A stretch of 15,823 nt of DNA, taken from NCBI GenBank assembly GCA_023261465.1, contig JAHFOW010000051.1:1-15823 (forward strand). The letters are read 5' to 3'. The notes beneath the pieces were generated by a model. That model made no database searches and had not been told where the DNA came from. It saw only the letters and a program-made list of their open reading frames with translations. Below are positions 6,054 to 14,368 of this stretch, one piece after another. The position numbers were made by a program, and so were the translations under genes. Position 1 is the stretch's first letter. The number at the start of each line of letters is the position of its first letter. The stretch comes from Planctomycetota bacterium. Lineage in GTDB: Bacteria > Planctomycetota > Brocadiia > Brocadiales > Brocadiaceae.

Positions 6054-7832
6054 ATGGTTTCAAGTTCTTGGTTCAGAAGGCATCAAAAGACAGTTTATAT
6101 TGTGATGATCTTTGCCATGTTTGTATGGGGAATTAGTTATTCTGCTATGGAATTAATCCCCAAGAAGCCTATCGGCAGGATTTTGGGAAGAAAGATTACG
6201 CAGAACGAATTTGCCGATATGGTAAGCCGGTGGCAAAGATTATTCTTTTCTCAGGCAAAAGATTCAGTTGTTTCTTTAGTTTGGAAACAGCTCATGCTTG
6301 TAGAAGAGGCAAAAAAGATGGGGCTTGTGGTAACCAATCAGGAACTTGAAGAGGGTCTCCAGCGTCTTGGTTTTCAAATCTTCGGCGGGCAGGAGAATAT
6401 TACCCGTTACATGCTCATGCAATTCCTTTGCAGCAATTTCAGGCTGAATCAGGAACAGATTGCGCGAACCTTGCAGGAAGCGCTCCTGGTAGAGAAGCTT
6501 GACGGTTTGATGAGGTCTTCGGTAAAGACGACTTCTGACGAACTATGGAAGAGATACTCAATGGAGAATGAACAGGTAAAATTCAAGGCTCTTACCTTAA
6601 AGGCAAAGGATTTTCTGGATTTGGTTAATGTAACAGAGGATGAAATTCGTGATTTTTATGAAAAATATAAAAATACAGCTCGTAATCCTGTATCTGGAAA
6701 TCCCGGGTATAAATATCCTGAAATGATAAAAGTAGAGTGTTTGATAGCAAAGTATGATGATATGGAAAAACTGGTTTCTGTTTCAGAAGAAGAGATGAAG
6801 AAATACTATGAGGACAATAGAGAAGCACAATTTAAGATTACGGCCGAGCAAAAGCCGGAAGAAAAGAAACCACAGAAAGATGCTGCTCAAACTGATAAAA
6901 AACCCGCAAAAGAAGAGAAGAATACCACTGGTGACGTAAAGAGTAAGGAAGAAAAGAAACCCGTGGTCACCTATAAACCATTTGCAGAGGTAAAGGTGGA
7001 TATCCAGAAGACGCTTTTACGGCAAAAGGCAAAGGAAAAGACTACTGAACTTACAACGAAGGCAGATGAGGAAATTTACGAAACGATGGATAAGGCAGAA
7101 AGGCCGAGTTTTAAAGACATTGCAAATAGATGTAAACTGTTGTATGAGATTCCAAAAGGTAAAAAATCGGGGAGTGAGTTCCTTTCTGAAGATGACCTTT
7201 CTGAGATATTTCCTGGATCGGGTCAGCTTGTACAGGTATCGTTTGGCAGAGATAAGTTTGAGCCATCCACACCCCTTGATTTTGTAGAAGGCAAGTTGAT
7301 ATTACAGGTAATTGACAAGAAACCTGCCGCTGCTCCACCATTGGAAGAGATACGAAACGAGGTTATGAATGACCTTAAGGTGGAAAAGGGATTGCTTAAG
7401 GCAAAAGAAATTGCGGAGAAGTATGCCGGGGCTACCAGCGTATCTGCTTTCGATGAAGTTATGAAGTCTATTAAGGCTGAATACCCGCAAAAGAATATTT
7501 CTGCCTGTGAGACAGGGTATATTAACCGTCCGACAAAAGTATTTAATAAGGACTCGAGATATATTGAAGCGTTGAAAGAAGACCGCCCCAATGTGGCAAA
7601 GAAGGCATTTGAGTTAAAAACAGGCCAATGGGGAGTTGCTATGGAGACGGCAGGAGAAAAGGCGTGTTATATAATAAGCCTGGTTGAGAAGAAACAGGCT
7701 GATAAAGCGGCATTTGAAAAAGACAAAGAAAATGTGACTAAGCGGTATGCGTATGAAAAACAAGAGGCATTTATGACTGAATGGCAGAATGATTTGGGCA
7801 AGCATGTGGAGGTATATACCAGATTTCAGTAA
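6054..7832 (+). CDS. Membrane-anchored SurA/PpiD-like periplasmic folding factor
   Basis: A 592-residue protein. A basic N terminus (WFRRHQK) and one transmembrane helix (about 12-32) anchor it in the inner membrane with the bulk in the periplasm. Residues 45-155 fit a SurA/PpiD N-terminal chaperone domain (IGRILGRKITQNEFADMV, then LMLVEEAKKMGLVVTNQEL). Two copies of a D/E-E-E-I/M-x-x-(F/Y)-Y-E motif at about 195-204 and 244-253 are also typical of PpiD-like proteins. A Lys/Glu/Pro-rich low-complexity segment covers about 265-303. A parvulin-type isomerase domain with its glycine-rich motif is not evident; GKLILQVIDKKPAAAPPLEE (413-432) resembles only the end of one. It probably acts as a chaperone for exported proteins, with catalysis doubtful. 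AGAGGGGG just before the ATG is a good Shine-Dalgarno. ribF follows after 21 bases. Confidence 0.75.
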   Translation: MVSSSWFRRHQKTVYIVMIFAMFVWGISYSAMELIPKKPIGRILGRKITQNEFADMVSRWQRLFFSQAKDSVVSLVWKQLMLVEEAKKMGLVVTNQELEEGLQRLGFQIFGGQENITRYMLMQFLCSNFRLNQEQIARTLQEALLVEKLDGLMRSSVKTTSDELWKRYSMENEQVKFKALTLKAKDFLDLVNVTEDEIRDFYEKYKNTARNPVSGNPGYKYPEMIKVECLIAKYDDMEKLVSVSEEEMKKYYEDNREAQFKITAEQKPEEKKPQKDAAQTDKKPAKEEKNTTGDVKSKEEKKPVVTYKPFAEVKVDIQKTLLRQKAKEKTTELTTKADEEIYETMDKAERPSFKDIANRCKLLYEIPKGKKSGSEFLSEDDLSEIFPGSGQLVQVSFGRDKFEPSTPLDFVEGKLILQVIDKKPAAAPPLEEIRNEVMNDLKVEKGLLKAKEIAEKYAGATSVSAFDEVMKSIKAEYPQKNISACETGYINRPTKVFNKDSRYIEALKEDRPNVAKKAFELKTGQWGVAMETAGEKACYIISLVEKKQADKAAFEKDKENVTKRYAYEKQEAFMTEWQNDLGKHVEVYTRFQ

Positions 7833-7853
7833 AAAGCTTTTTGAGTAAATACT

Positions 7854-8792
7854 TTGGAAACAATTTATGGCATAAAGAAATTAATAAGACCTCTTCATTA
7901 CCCCGTTGCAACCATTGGCATGTTTGATGGTGTACACCAGGGCCATCAAAAGATAATTGAGTGTGTCAGACATCATGCCATGAAAGAAAATGGGGTGTCG
8001 GTCATAATTACCTTTGACCGGCATCCCAAAAATCTCCTTGAAAATAGACCGCCTTCCTTTATTACTTCCTTAGAACATCGATTGTCGTTGTTTGAACGCC
8101 TGGGAGTAAACATTTCTGTTGTCCTCAATTTCAACCAGGAGCTTGCTCAGATGGGTGCCGGGGATTTTATACGTCAGGTATTAGTTTCCTGGCTGGGTGT
8201 TAAATGTGTTATCCTCGGATTTAATTGCCATTTTGGGAAAAATCGGGAAGGAAACATAACGCTCGTCCGGACCCTGTCAGACACGTACGGTTATACGGTG
8301 TATGAATGCCCGCCTGTGATATATCGTGGTCAGGTAATCAGCAGTACGGCTATTCGAAAGGCCATTTTGGGCGGCAATCTGGAAAAGGCAGTGGGAATGC
8401 TTGGTCGGCCTGTTTCTATCCTTGGGACGGTGGTGAAAAGGGTTGGAAGAGGGACAATGTTAGGTTACCCTACGGCAAATTTGAATTTACATCATGAGGT
8501 AAGACCGCCCCGGGGTGTTTACGGAACAAAGGTTCGATTAGCCGGGCGAGACTACCTGGCATTGACCAATATTGGGTTACGGCCTACATTTGAAAAAGAA
8601 CCGCTGAGCAGTGAGGACGAAACGCTGGAAATCGAAGTGCATATCCTTAATTTTCATGGTAACCTCTATGGATATGATCTCGAAGTGCAATTCCTTTTTA
8701 AGATTCGGGATGAAATTCCATTTAAGTCAGCAGACGACCTCAAGTCGCAAATTGAAAAAGATAAAGAAGCGCTTAGCATGAAATATCGATAA
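7854..8792 (+). CDS. ribF: Bifunctional riboflavin kinase/FAD synthetase
   Basis: A 312-residue cytoplasmic enzyme making FMN from riboflavin and then FAD. The N-terminal adenylyltransferase domain has GMFDGVHQGHQ (22-32), GFNCHFGKNREGN (122-134) and SSTAIRKAI (163-171). The C-terminal riboflavin kinase domain (about 185-305) has GYPTANL (204-210), GVYG (221-224) and NIGLRPTF (239-246). Length matches the family. The start is TTG at 7854: an in-frame TGA at 7842-7844 excludes anything upstream, and the next Met lies inside the nucleotide-binding motif. The Shine-Dalgarno is weak, so translation may depend on the gene upstream, 21 bases away. It is on the opposite strand from ribH in the same window, so the flavin genes are not in one operon. 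Confidence 0.95.
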   Translation: METIYGIKKLIRPLHYPVATIGMFDGVHQGHQKIIECVRHHAMKENGVSVIITFDRHPKNLLENRPPSFITSLEHRLSLFERLGVNISVVLNFNQELAQMGAGDFIRQVLVSWLGVKCVILGFNCHFGKNREGNITLVRTLSDTYGYTVYECPPVIYRGQVISSTAIRKAILGGNLEKAVGMLGRPVSILGTVVKRVGRGTMLGYPTANLNLHHEVRPPRGVYGTKVRLAGRDYLALTNIGLRPTFEKEPLSSEDETLEIEVHILNFHGNLYGYDLEVQFLFKIRDEIPFKSADDLKSQIEKDKEALSMKYR

Positions 8793-8943
8793 CCGGTTTA
8801 TTACAATTAAAACACGACTACATTTTAGATCGTTCCTAAACTCTTTCAAAAAAGATTGAATTTCAGATTACCAGGGACGTAGATGCGGAAATCAATGCCT
8901 TGTGTTATATAAGGACAATTCTATTGACCTTTGCGGTAGCTTT

Positions 8944-9555
8944 TTATGTTTCTTTCCAGTTGATAACTTTCTGAATGTGCCCGGCCGGTTTGTGGCGAAT
9001 GAGCAATGAGAGGAGTTCATTGGGGTCTTGCGATGTGATCATGAGCTGCTGGTGTTTTGGTTTTATAAAACCTTCCCGTAGTATATGCTCTATAAATTTA
9101 AAAAACAAATCAAAATAACCATCCACATTCAGAATGCCAATTGGCTTTGTATGGAGTCCCAGTTGTGCCCAGGTGACAACCTCAAAAAACTCTTCAAAGG
9201 TGCCAAAACCTCCGGGCATTGCAATGAAGCCGTCTGATAGTTCAGCCATGAGCGCTTTTCGTTCGTGCATACTCGATACTATGCGAAGATCTGTCAACCC
9301 AGAGTGGGCTAACTCTTTATTAAAAAGGGTCTGCGGAAGCACGCCAATAACTTCTCCCTGTTCCTCCAAAACGGCATCAGCAATAATACCCATTAAACCG
9401 ACGCTCCCCCCGCCGTAGACAAGCCCTATACCATGAGACGTAATTGCCTTGCCGAGTTGTTGTGCAGCATTTCTATAAGATGAACGCGCGCCATGACTGG
9501 AGCCGCAAAATACACAGATACGTTTTTTTTGATTAACAGGAAGGGCATTGGTCAT
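8944..9555 (-). CDS. LOG-family nucleoside 5'-monophosphate phosphoribohydrolase (TIGR00730 type)
   Basis: A 203-residue Rossmann-fold protein. Family hallmarks are CVFCGSS near the N terminus (14-20), YGGGSVGLMG (47-56), the MHERK motif (96-100) and the catalytic PGGFGTFEE (114-122). LOG proteins cleave the ribose 5-phosphate from cytokinin nucleotides or AMP, and in bacteria are often housekeeping nucleotide salvage enzymes annotated as putative lysine decarboxylases. Size and motif spacing are normal, and both catalytic signatures (Arg99 and Glu121) are present. The start is ATG 9555; no clear Shine-Dalgarno precedes it. It converges on ribF, with 151 bases between the two stop codons, in which I see nothing beyond a weak CCTT/AAGG hairpin. 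The biological substrate cannot be judged from sequence. Confidence 0.9.
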   Translation of the reverse strand: MTNALPVNQKKRICVFCGSSHGARSSYRNAAQQLGKAITSHGIGLVYGGGSVGLMGIIADAVLEEQGEVIGVLPQTLFNKELAHSGLTDLRIVSSMHERKALMAELSDGFIAMPGGFGTFEEFFEVVTWAQLGLHTKPIGILNVDGYFDLFFKFIEHILREGFIKPKHQQLMITSQDPNELLSLLIRHKPAGHIQKVINWKET

Positions 9556-9613
9556 GTAAAATCGTATTGAAGTATACGCTCACAGAGGGTTTAACTCAGG
9601 TTTTCAGCTACTT

Positions 9614-9652
9614 TTTTATATAGTGCGAAGTGGCGCTTCGCACTATATAAAA
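9614..9652. repeat. 17-bp perfect palindromic hairpin
   Basis: TTTTATATAGTGCGAAG (9614-9630) is perfectly complementary to CTTCGCACTATATAAAA (9636-9652) around a five-base loop TGGCG. It lies between the small-protein gene (ending at 9734) and the LOG gene (starting at 9555), both read leftward, so it may end the ftsY-sdhB transcript. The flank after the stem on the minus strand is AAGTAGC, without a U-tract, so it is not a textbook terminator. A mobile-element remnant or protein site is the alternative. Confidence 0.6.
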
Positions 9653-9733
9653 TTTCTGAAACATACAAATTAGGCATTCGGTAATTTTCACGGCTATACG
9701 TGGAGATTGTATTGTAATACGTTCCTCTACTGT

Positions 9734-9904
9734 TTACATCTTTATACCGGTCTTATACAGGGTATTCAAAATGTCCATGGCAAGTTGCATGGACTGTTTT
9801 TTTGATAGTAAAAGTTCATAATCATCGGTATCTTCTTCGCCCTCCACAACAATTTCAATACCTTCAGAGCGTGCAACGACAACAACCTTTTTTTCTTCTT
9901 TCAT
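9734..9904 (-). CDS. 56-residue acidic small protein downstream of sdhB
   Basis: A short ORF starting at ATG 9904, three bases after the sdhB stop. A good Shine-Dalgarno (AAAGGA) lies inside the end of sdhB, seven bases before the ATG. The protein begins MKEEKKVVVVARSEGIEIVV, has an acidic turn (EGEEDTDDYE) and then a helical, partly hydrophobic half (SKKQSMQLAMDILNTLYKTG). This suggests a compact fold of two or three strands followed by one long amphipathic helix. There is no membrane helix or Cys. Tight spacing argues for co-translation with sdhB. I do not recognise a family. Balanced codon use, the ribosome site and the position make it a probable real gene. Confidence 0.7.
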   Translation of the reverse strand: MKEEKKVVVVARSEGIEIVVEGEEDTDDYELLLSKKQSMQLAMDILNTLYKTGIKM

Positions 9905-9907
9905 ACA

Positions 9908-10636
9908 TTATCCTTTCTTTGAAATAGTGTTTTTAATAATTTCCCTTTTCAAATGAGCGATTGAGCCGCTCGGATTCAAATCCTTAGGACATACTTCCTG
10001 ACAATTAAAAACCGTATGGCATCGCCATACGCCATGTTCGTTATTCACCAGAGCCAGACGTTCCTCCCGCGCATTATCACGCGTATCGGATACAAAACGG
10101 TCCAGATTGAGAAAGGACATTGGTCCCAGATACTTTTCGTGTGAGGCTGTAACTGGACATGATGAATGGCAACAGGCGCATAAAATACAATCAACCAGTA
10201 TGTCGATCTTTGACCTTTCTTCAGGGCTTTGGATTTGCTCCCCCTTTTCCGGGAAGGGTTTTCCTGGTATCAAATAGGGTTTCATGTATTCATATTTTTC
10301 CCAGAATGGGCTCATATCGACAAAGAGATCCTTGAGAATAGCCATATGGGAAAGGGGGCGAATCGTTATGATGTCCGAATTGAGTTTTGAAACCAGAGTT
10401 TTACAGGACAAGCGATATTTACCATTAATATGCACTGCGCAAGAACCACAAACAGCCTCTCTGCATGAGGACCGAAAGGCAAGCGAATCATCGAACTGCT
10501 GCTGGATATAATATAGCCCTTCGAGTATGGTCAAATCCTTTCGGATACAGGGAACTTCAAACTTCTGAAAATACGGTTCTTTATCTTTTTCTGGATCAAA
10601 CCGAAAGACTTGAAAAAAAACCATATTGGGCGTCAT
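9908..10636 (-). CDS. sdhB: Succinate dehydrogenase/fumarate reductase iron-sulfur subunit
   Basis: A 242-residue electron-transfer subunit of complex II, carrying electrons between the flavoprotein SdhA/FrdA and the membrane quinone site. The N-terminal ferredoxin domain binds [2Fe-2S] through Cys58, Cys63, Cys66 and Cys78 (CREAVCGSC then RLSC). The C-terminal domain binds [4Fe-4S] through CILCACCHSSCP (Cys150, 153, 156, 160) and [3Fe-4S] through CHTVFNCQEVCP (Cys206, 212, 216). All ligands are present and length is normal. The ATG at 10636 overlaps the ftsY stop (TAATG), so translation is probably coupled; a second Met at codon 5 is an alternative start. No SdhA or membrane-anchor gene is nearby, so its partners are encoded elsewhere. 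Whether it works as SdhB or FrdB cannot be told. Confidence 0.93.
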   Translation of the reverse strand: MTPNMVFFQVFRFDPEKDKEPYFQKFEVPCIRKDLTILEGLYYIQQQFDDSLAFRSSCREAVCGSCAVHINGKYRLSCKTLVSKLNSDIITIRPLSHMAILKDLFVDMSPFWEKYEYMKPYLIPGKPFPEKGEQIQSPEERSKIDILVDCILCACCHSSCPVTASHEKYLGPMSFLNLDRFVSDTRDNAREERLALVNNEHGVWRCHTVFNCQEVCPKDLNPSGSIAHLKREIIKNTISKKG

Positions 10637-11991
10637 TATAAGGCCCTTTCCTGGTCAAATAATGCGTTTACAAATGCATCGGGATTAAATTGTTCTATAT
10701 CCTCCGGCTTTTCGCCCAATCCGACAAATTTCACCGGAATGTTTATTTCATTGCGCATACCTAACACAATTCCGCCTTTCGCCGTGCCATCCAATTTTGC
10801 AAGAAATATCCCTGTTACATCAACGGCCTGTTTGAACATTTTTGCCTGTGAAATGGCATTCTGTCCGGTCGTGGCGTCGAGTACCATCAATACTTCGTGA
10901 GGAGCATCGGGAATTTTTTTGGCAATAACCCTCTTAATCTTGATTAATTCGTTCATAAGATTCTCATGAGTATGGAGGCGGCCTGCAGTATCGATGATTA
11001 ACACGTCAATACCTCTTGCAATGCTGGCTTCTATGGCATCAAACGCAACCGCTGCGGGGTCTGAACCCGTTTTATGTTTTACAATATCAGCGCCAACCCG
11101 TTTGCTCCACACCTCCAATTGGTCAACAGCCGCCGCCCTGAACGTGTCCCCGGCGGCAACCAGAACTGATTTTCCGTCCTGAATGAGGTGACATGCAAGC
11201 TTTGCAATGGATGTGGTTTTACCAACTCCGTTTACTCCAACAACCATGATAACCGTAGGTGAAGCAGGTGCATAATGGAGGTCTCTGTCCCACAATCTTA
11301 AATCTTCTTTCAATCTGTCTTTTATAAAATCATATATCTGTGGGGTCTCCGTTATTGCCTTGGATTGCCATGCTTCACGAAGTTCCTGAATTAATTTGTG
11401 CACAGGTTTTACGCCAATATCAGCGGCGATCAGGATGTCTTCCAATTCCTCCAGTACCGATTCGTCAATCTTCCTTTTAAAAGAAAAGAAGCCTTTTAAA
11501 CGGGACCAGAAACGGCCGCGTGTCTTCTCCAGTCCCTTTTTAAGTTTTTCATCAGGTAAAACCGGAATCGGCTTTTCGGCCTCTTTTTCTCTTACAGGGA
11601 CTTCTATTACAGCCGCAACGGGTTTTTCTTCAGCCTTTTCAACGATAACCGGTTCTTCAACGACAATCGTTTCTTGCGGGACTGCAATCGGTTCCTCGAT
11701 TTTAACTTCGATTTCAACGGGGACTTCTGGCAATAACGCAACAGGCGTTTCTGCAACGGGCGGTTCCGCAATAGGCGTAATTTCTTTGACAACGGGCAGT
11801 TCATGCGTAACAGGGACAAGCTTTACCGTATCGCCATCCATTACAACCTTTTTAGGCGATTCAAAGGTAAAATTTTTCAGCCTGTGCCAAAAACTACGGC
11901 GTGAATGTTTCTTTTTACTATTTTGTTTTTTTGAAATATCTGATGATTGTTTTCCGGTATCGTTTTTATCAATTTTTGAAGAACTTCCCAC
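10636..11991 (-). CDS. ftsY: Signal recognition particle receptor FtsY
   Basis: A 451-residue SRP GTPase that docks the SRP-ribosome complex at the membrane. The N domain begins near 150 and the G domain shows the P-loop GVNGVGKTT (252-260), the DTFRAAAVDQL insertion-box region (282-292), DTAGR (334-338) and AKLDGTAKGG (398-407). Before it lies a low-complexity A domain (about 60-145) rich in Pro, Val and Glu. Two similar membrane-binding motifs flank this domain: SFWHRLKNF (33-41) and RFWSRLKGF (160-168). The start is GTG at 11991; TAA at 11998-12000 blocks the frame upstream, and AAGGAG lies 13 bases before the GTG, a long spacing. Downstream sdhB overlaps the stop by one base. Confidence 0.95.
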   Translation of the reverse strand: MGSSSKIDKNDTGKQSSDISKKQNSKKKHSRRSFWHRLKNFTFESPKKVVMDGDTVKLVPVTHELPVVKEITPIAEPPVAETPVALLPEVPVEIEVKIEEPIAVPQETIVVEEPVIVEKAEEKPVAAVIEVPVREKEAEKPIPVLPDEKLKKGLEKTRGRFWSRLKGFFSFKRKIDESVLEELEDILIAADIGVKPVHKLIQELREAWQSKAITETPQIYDFIKDRLKEDLRLWDRDLHYAPASPTVIMVVGVNGVGKTTSIAKLACHLIQDGKSVLVAAGDTFRAAAVDQLEVWSKRVGADIVKHKTGSDPAAVAFDAIEASIARGIDVLIIDTAGRLHTHENLMNELIKIKRVIAKKIPDAPHEVLMVLDATTGQNAISQAKMFKQAVDVTGIFLAKLDGTAKGGIVLGMRNEINIPVKFVGLGEKPEDIEQFNPDAFVNALFDQERAL

Positions 11992-12041
11992 TGGTTGTTA
12001 TCTTCTCCTTAATTTTTAATGTATAGGAATTTTAATATTGG

Positions 12042-12064
12042 AGAGACGCAAGATTTACGTCTCT
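12042..12064. terminator. Hairpin between nusB-PHP and ftsY
   Basis: AGAGACG (12042-12048) pairs with CGTCTCT (12058-12064) around a nine-base loop, 41 bases past the stop of the fusion gene. On the minus strand it is followed by CCAATATTAAAATTCC, only partly U-rich. On the plus strand ATTTTTT comes nine bases later. It could attenuate transcription into ftsY. Confidence 0.4.
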
Positions 12065-12104
12065 GCATGCGCATTTTTTAAGTCGCCGAATGGCCAATTT
12101 AAAA

Positions 12105-13409
12105 TTACAATTTGGAAAAGTCCTTTTGATTCAATGGACATTTTTGTCTAAGTTCCCTTACCAGACTATCCGGTACCGTCATTTTAGCAATAGGGGTATC
12201 GTTTTTTCTTTCTCCGTGAAAATCCGAACCGCCCGTAACCGTCAAATTGTATTTCTTTGCTATTTTGATGTACTTCTCTATCGCGGACGGTGTGTGCGTG
12301 GGATAATGTATCTCTATCCCCGCAAGACCGTATCTCACCAATTCTTCAATTACATGGTCTCTCTGCGTTAATCCAGGATGGGCAAGCACTGCGGCGCCCT
12401 GTGCATCCCGAATTAACTCAATCGCCTGCCGGGGGCTAAAGGTTTTTTTCGGTACGTAGGCAGGGCTATTATCGCCTATGTACCGGGTAAATGCATCAAT
12501 AATGGTATTACAATACCTATGTTTATAAATTATCTCAGCAACGTGCATTCGGCCCGGCGAACCCTTCCCGGCAAGGTCAAAGATCTCCTGTGGGTCTATG
12601 GTGACATTAAGTCCTTTCAATTTTATCACCATCGCGTGAATCCGCTCGATCCGGTCTTCATGAGCCTGCTTTAATAGTTTTTGTAAAGATTCATTATGAA
12701 TATCAATAAAATATCCGAGGATATGAATTTCTGATGGTTCAAGATACGCTGAAAGCTCGATGCCAGGTATGATATTAATATTCTTGCCGCGTGCATAATG
12801 ACACGCAATTGAGATACCATCAACCGTATCGTGGTCGGTGATGGAAATAGTTGAAACCCCAAGCCGTATGGCTTCATCGACAACCTGCTCGGGAGTCATC
12901 GTACCATCGGAATAGTTTGTGTGTACGTGGAGGTCTGAATTCCCATAATCAATTTCGCATACATTCTGTGTGAGAGACGGATATTCACAACTCCTGAATT
13001 TCCCGTTGCCAAACTGGGTATAAATTTTGTCTAAAATTCCATTCACAAATGTGCCTGAATTTTTCGTGCTGAACTTTTTGGCAAGCTCAATAGCCTCGTT
13101 AATGGAAACCTTCGGGGGAATGTCATCCCTAAAAAGTAATTCGTAGACACCCAGACGGAGAATGTTTTTATCAATAATAGCCATTCGGCGTAATTCCCAG
13201 TGTTCTGTAACAACAGAAATCTTTTCGTCTATTTCCTTTACGCGCGACCGGCAACCATGAACAAGGGATATGGTGAATTCATAGATATCCTGCTTGTCAG
13301 TGCTTTTTTTACAGAAGGCGTCGATTTCTTCAGCAATGCCGTCGCTTCTGAGGTCGAGTTGGTAGAGGGCTTGAAGGGCAAGTTCGCGGGCAATCGTTCT
13401 ATTACGCAT
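12105..13409 (-). CDS. nusB: NusB antitermination factor fused to a PHP-domain phosphoesterase
   Basis: A 434-residue protein in one uninterrupted frame. Residues 1-133 are a complete NusB (ARELALQALYQLDLR at the start, INEAIELAKKFSTKNSGTF and VNGILDKI at the end). NusB binds boxA RNA with S10 and promotes antitermination on rRNA operons. After a linker (134-157) comes a PHP domain with its metal-binding set: DLHVHTNYSDG (159-169), TDHDT (191-195), Glu218 in PGIELSA, His229, LAHPG (342-346) and GSDFHG (394-399). This pattern is that of YciV/RNase AM-type phosphatases and 5'-3' exonucleases acting on nucleotides or RNA ends. Either part would be full length alone. ATG 13409 lacks a clear Shine-Dalgarno. 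ribH lies 114 bases upstream; the ribH-nusB order is common in bacteria. Confidence 0.93.
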   Translation of the reverse strand: MRNRTIARELALQALYQLDLRSDGIAEEIDAFCKKSTDKQDIYEFTISLVHGCRSRVKEIDEKISVVTEHWELRRMAIIDKNILRLGVYELLFRDDIPPKVSINEAIELAKKFSTKNSGTFVNGILDKIYTQFGNGKFRSCEYPSLTQNVCEIDYGNSDLHVHTNYSDGTMTPEQVVDEAIRLGVSTISITDHDTVDGISIACHYARGKNINIIPGIELSAYLEPSEIHILGYFIDIHNESLQKLLKQAHEDRIERIHAMVIKLKGLNVTIDPQEIFDLAGKGSPGRMHVAEIIYKHRYCNTIIDAFTRYIGDNSPAYVPKKTFSPRQAIELIRDAQGAAVLAHPGLTQRDHVIEELVRYGLAGIEIHYPTHTPSAIEKYIKIAKKYNLTVTGGSDFHGERKNDTPIAKMTVPDSLVRELRQKCPLNQKDFSKL

Positions 13410-13523
13410 GAAATATATAGTTTTTATTAAGAGCAGTTAAAAATAAAAGAATGAAACAACTTTCCGAATCTCAAAATTTCTTTTTTGGAAACAGGGAGAA
13501 TGAGAATTTGGGGAATAGAGTGG

Positions 13524-14018
13524 TTAACGTCCTGTATCTGTTTTTGCGCCTGATGGTATCTGATCAAAAAGATTTGTCATCTCTAAAGCTGATAAAGCAG
13601 CCTCCGCTCCTTTGTTTCCGGTCTTTGCGCCAGCCCTGTTAATAGCTTGTTCCAGGGTTTCCGTAGTAATTACTCCATAAATAGTCGGAACACCGGTAGA
13701 TAACCCAACCTGTGCAATACCCTTGGCCGATTCGCTTGCAATATAATCGAAATGGGGAGTTTCGCCACGTATGACGGTGCCCAGACAAATGACCGCATTA
13801 TATTTGCCGCGCTGGGCAACCTTCAGTGTTGCAGCGGGTATCTCATAGGATCCTGGCACCCAGAATATGTCAATATCTTCTTCTTTTACTCCATGCCTTA
13901 CAAGAGCGTCAATGGCCCCGTCCAGCAGTCGTTTTGTGATAAAATTATTGAACCGGCTTACGACGATACCAAAGGTCTTTCCCGTACCGATTAAATTTCC
14001 CTGAAATTCATTACCCAT
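13524..14018 (-). CDS. ribH: 6,7-dimethyl-8-ribityllumazine synthase
   Basis: A 164-residue enzyme that condenses 5-amino-6-ribitylamino-uracil with dihydroxybutanone phosphate in riboflavin synthesis, usually as a 60-subunit or pentameric shell. Visible motifs are SRFNNFIT (21-28), VPGSYEIPAA (54-63), GTVIRGETPHFDYI (80-93, catalytic His89) and TGNKGAEAALSALEM (133-147). The start is ATG 14018 (MGNEFQGN); the frame extends 16 more codons to a GTG, but that stretch is unlike the family. AGGAG lies 13 bases before the ATG, a long spacing like that of ftsY. No FMN riboswitch (RFN element) is recognisable in the upstream DNA. It leads the ribH, nusB-PHP, ftsY, sdhB cluster. Confidence 0.95.
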   Translation of the reverse strand: MGNEFQGNLIGTGKTFGIVVSRFNNFITKRLLDGAIDALVRHGVKEEDIDIFWVPGSYEIPAATLKVAQRGKYNAVICLGTVIRGETPHFDYIASESAKGIAQVGLSTGVPTIYGVITTETLEQAINRAGAKTGNKGAEAALSALEMTNLFDQIPSGAKTDTGR

Positions 14019-14368
14019 AAAAAGGATTTCTCTCCTGGCTGTGCAGGCAAGTCTCAAAAAAAGCACAATCTTGTAATATCATAATTTTGTTATGAACATT
14101 TATGTATGAAAAATAGTAGCATATACCCCTACATCTTTCAAGGCTTTTCTCTTGAGTATATGTGTTTTTAAGGTTTTATTATATTCTTTTATTTTGCCGG
14201 CATTTTCAAGACTCTCAAGATAGCTATTATGAATTATTGTCTCAGGAACAATCAGAATCATTATAACGAATTTTTTTAAAAAATTGCTCTCAATATAAAA
14301 AGACTGGTTCTTCACATTGGAAAAATAAAATATTGTATGTATCCAGTATGCTAATGGCAACGGAATGG

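Noticed and set aside
7223..7591. 122-codon minus-strand frame inside the chaperone gene
   Set aside because: No ribosome site, no family and fully contained in a well-supported gene.
11396..12019. 207-codon plus-strand frame opposite ftsY
   Set aside because: It is the Ser/Thr-rich antisense shadow of the Pro/Val/Glu-rich FtsY A domain.
13524..14110. FMN riboswitch (RFN element) upstream of ribH
   Set aside because: I looked for the conserved RFN core before ribH and found no match, so none is called.
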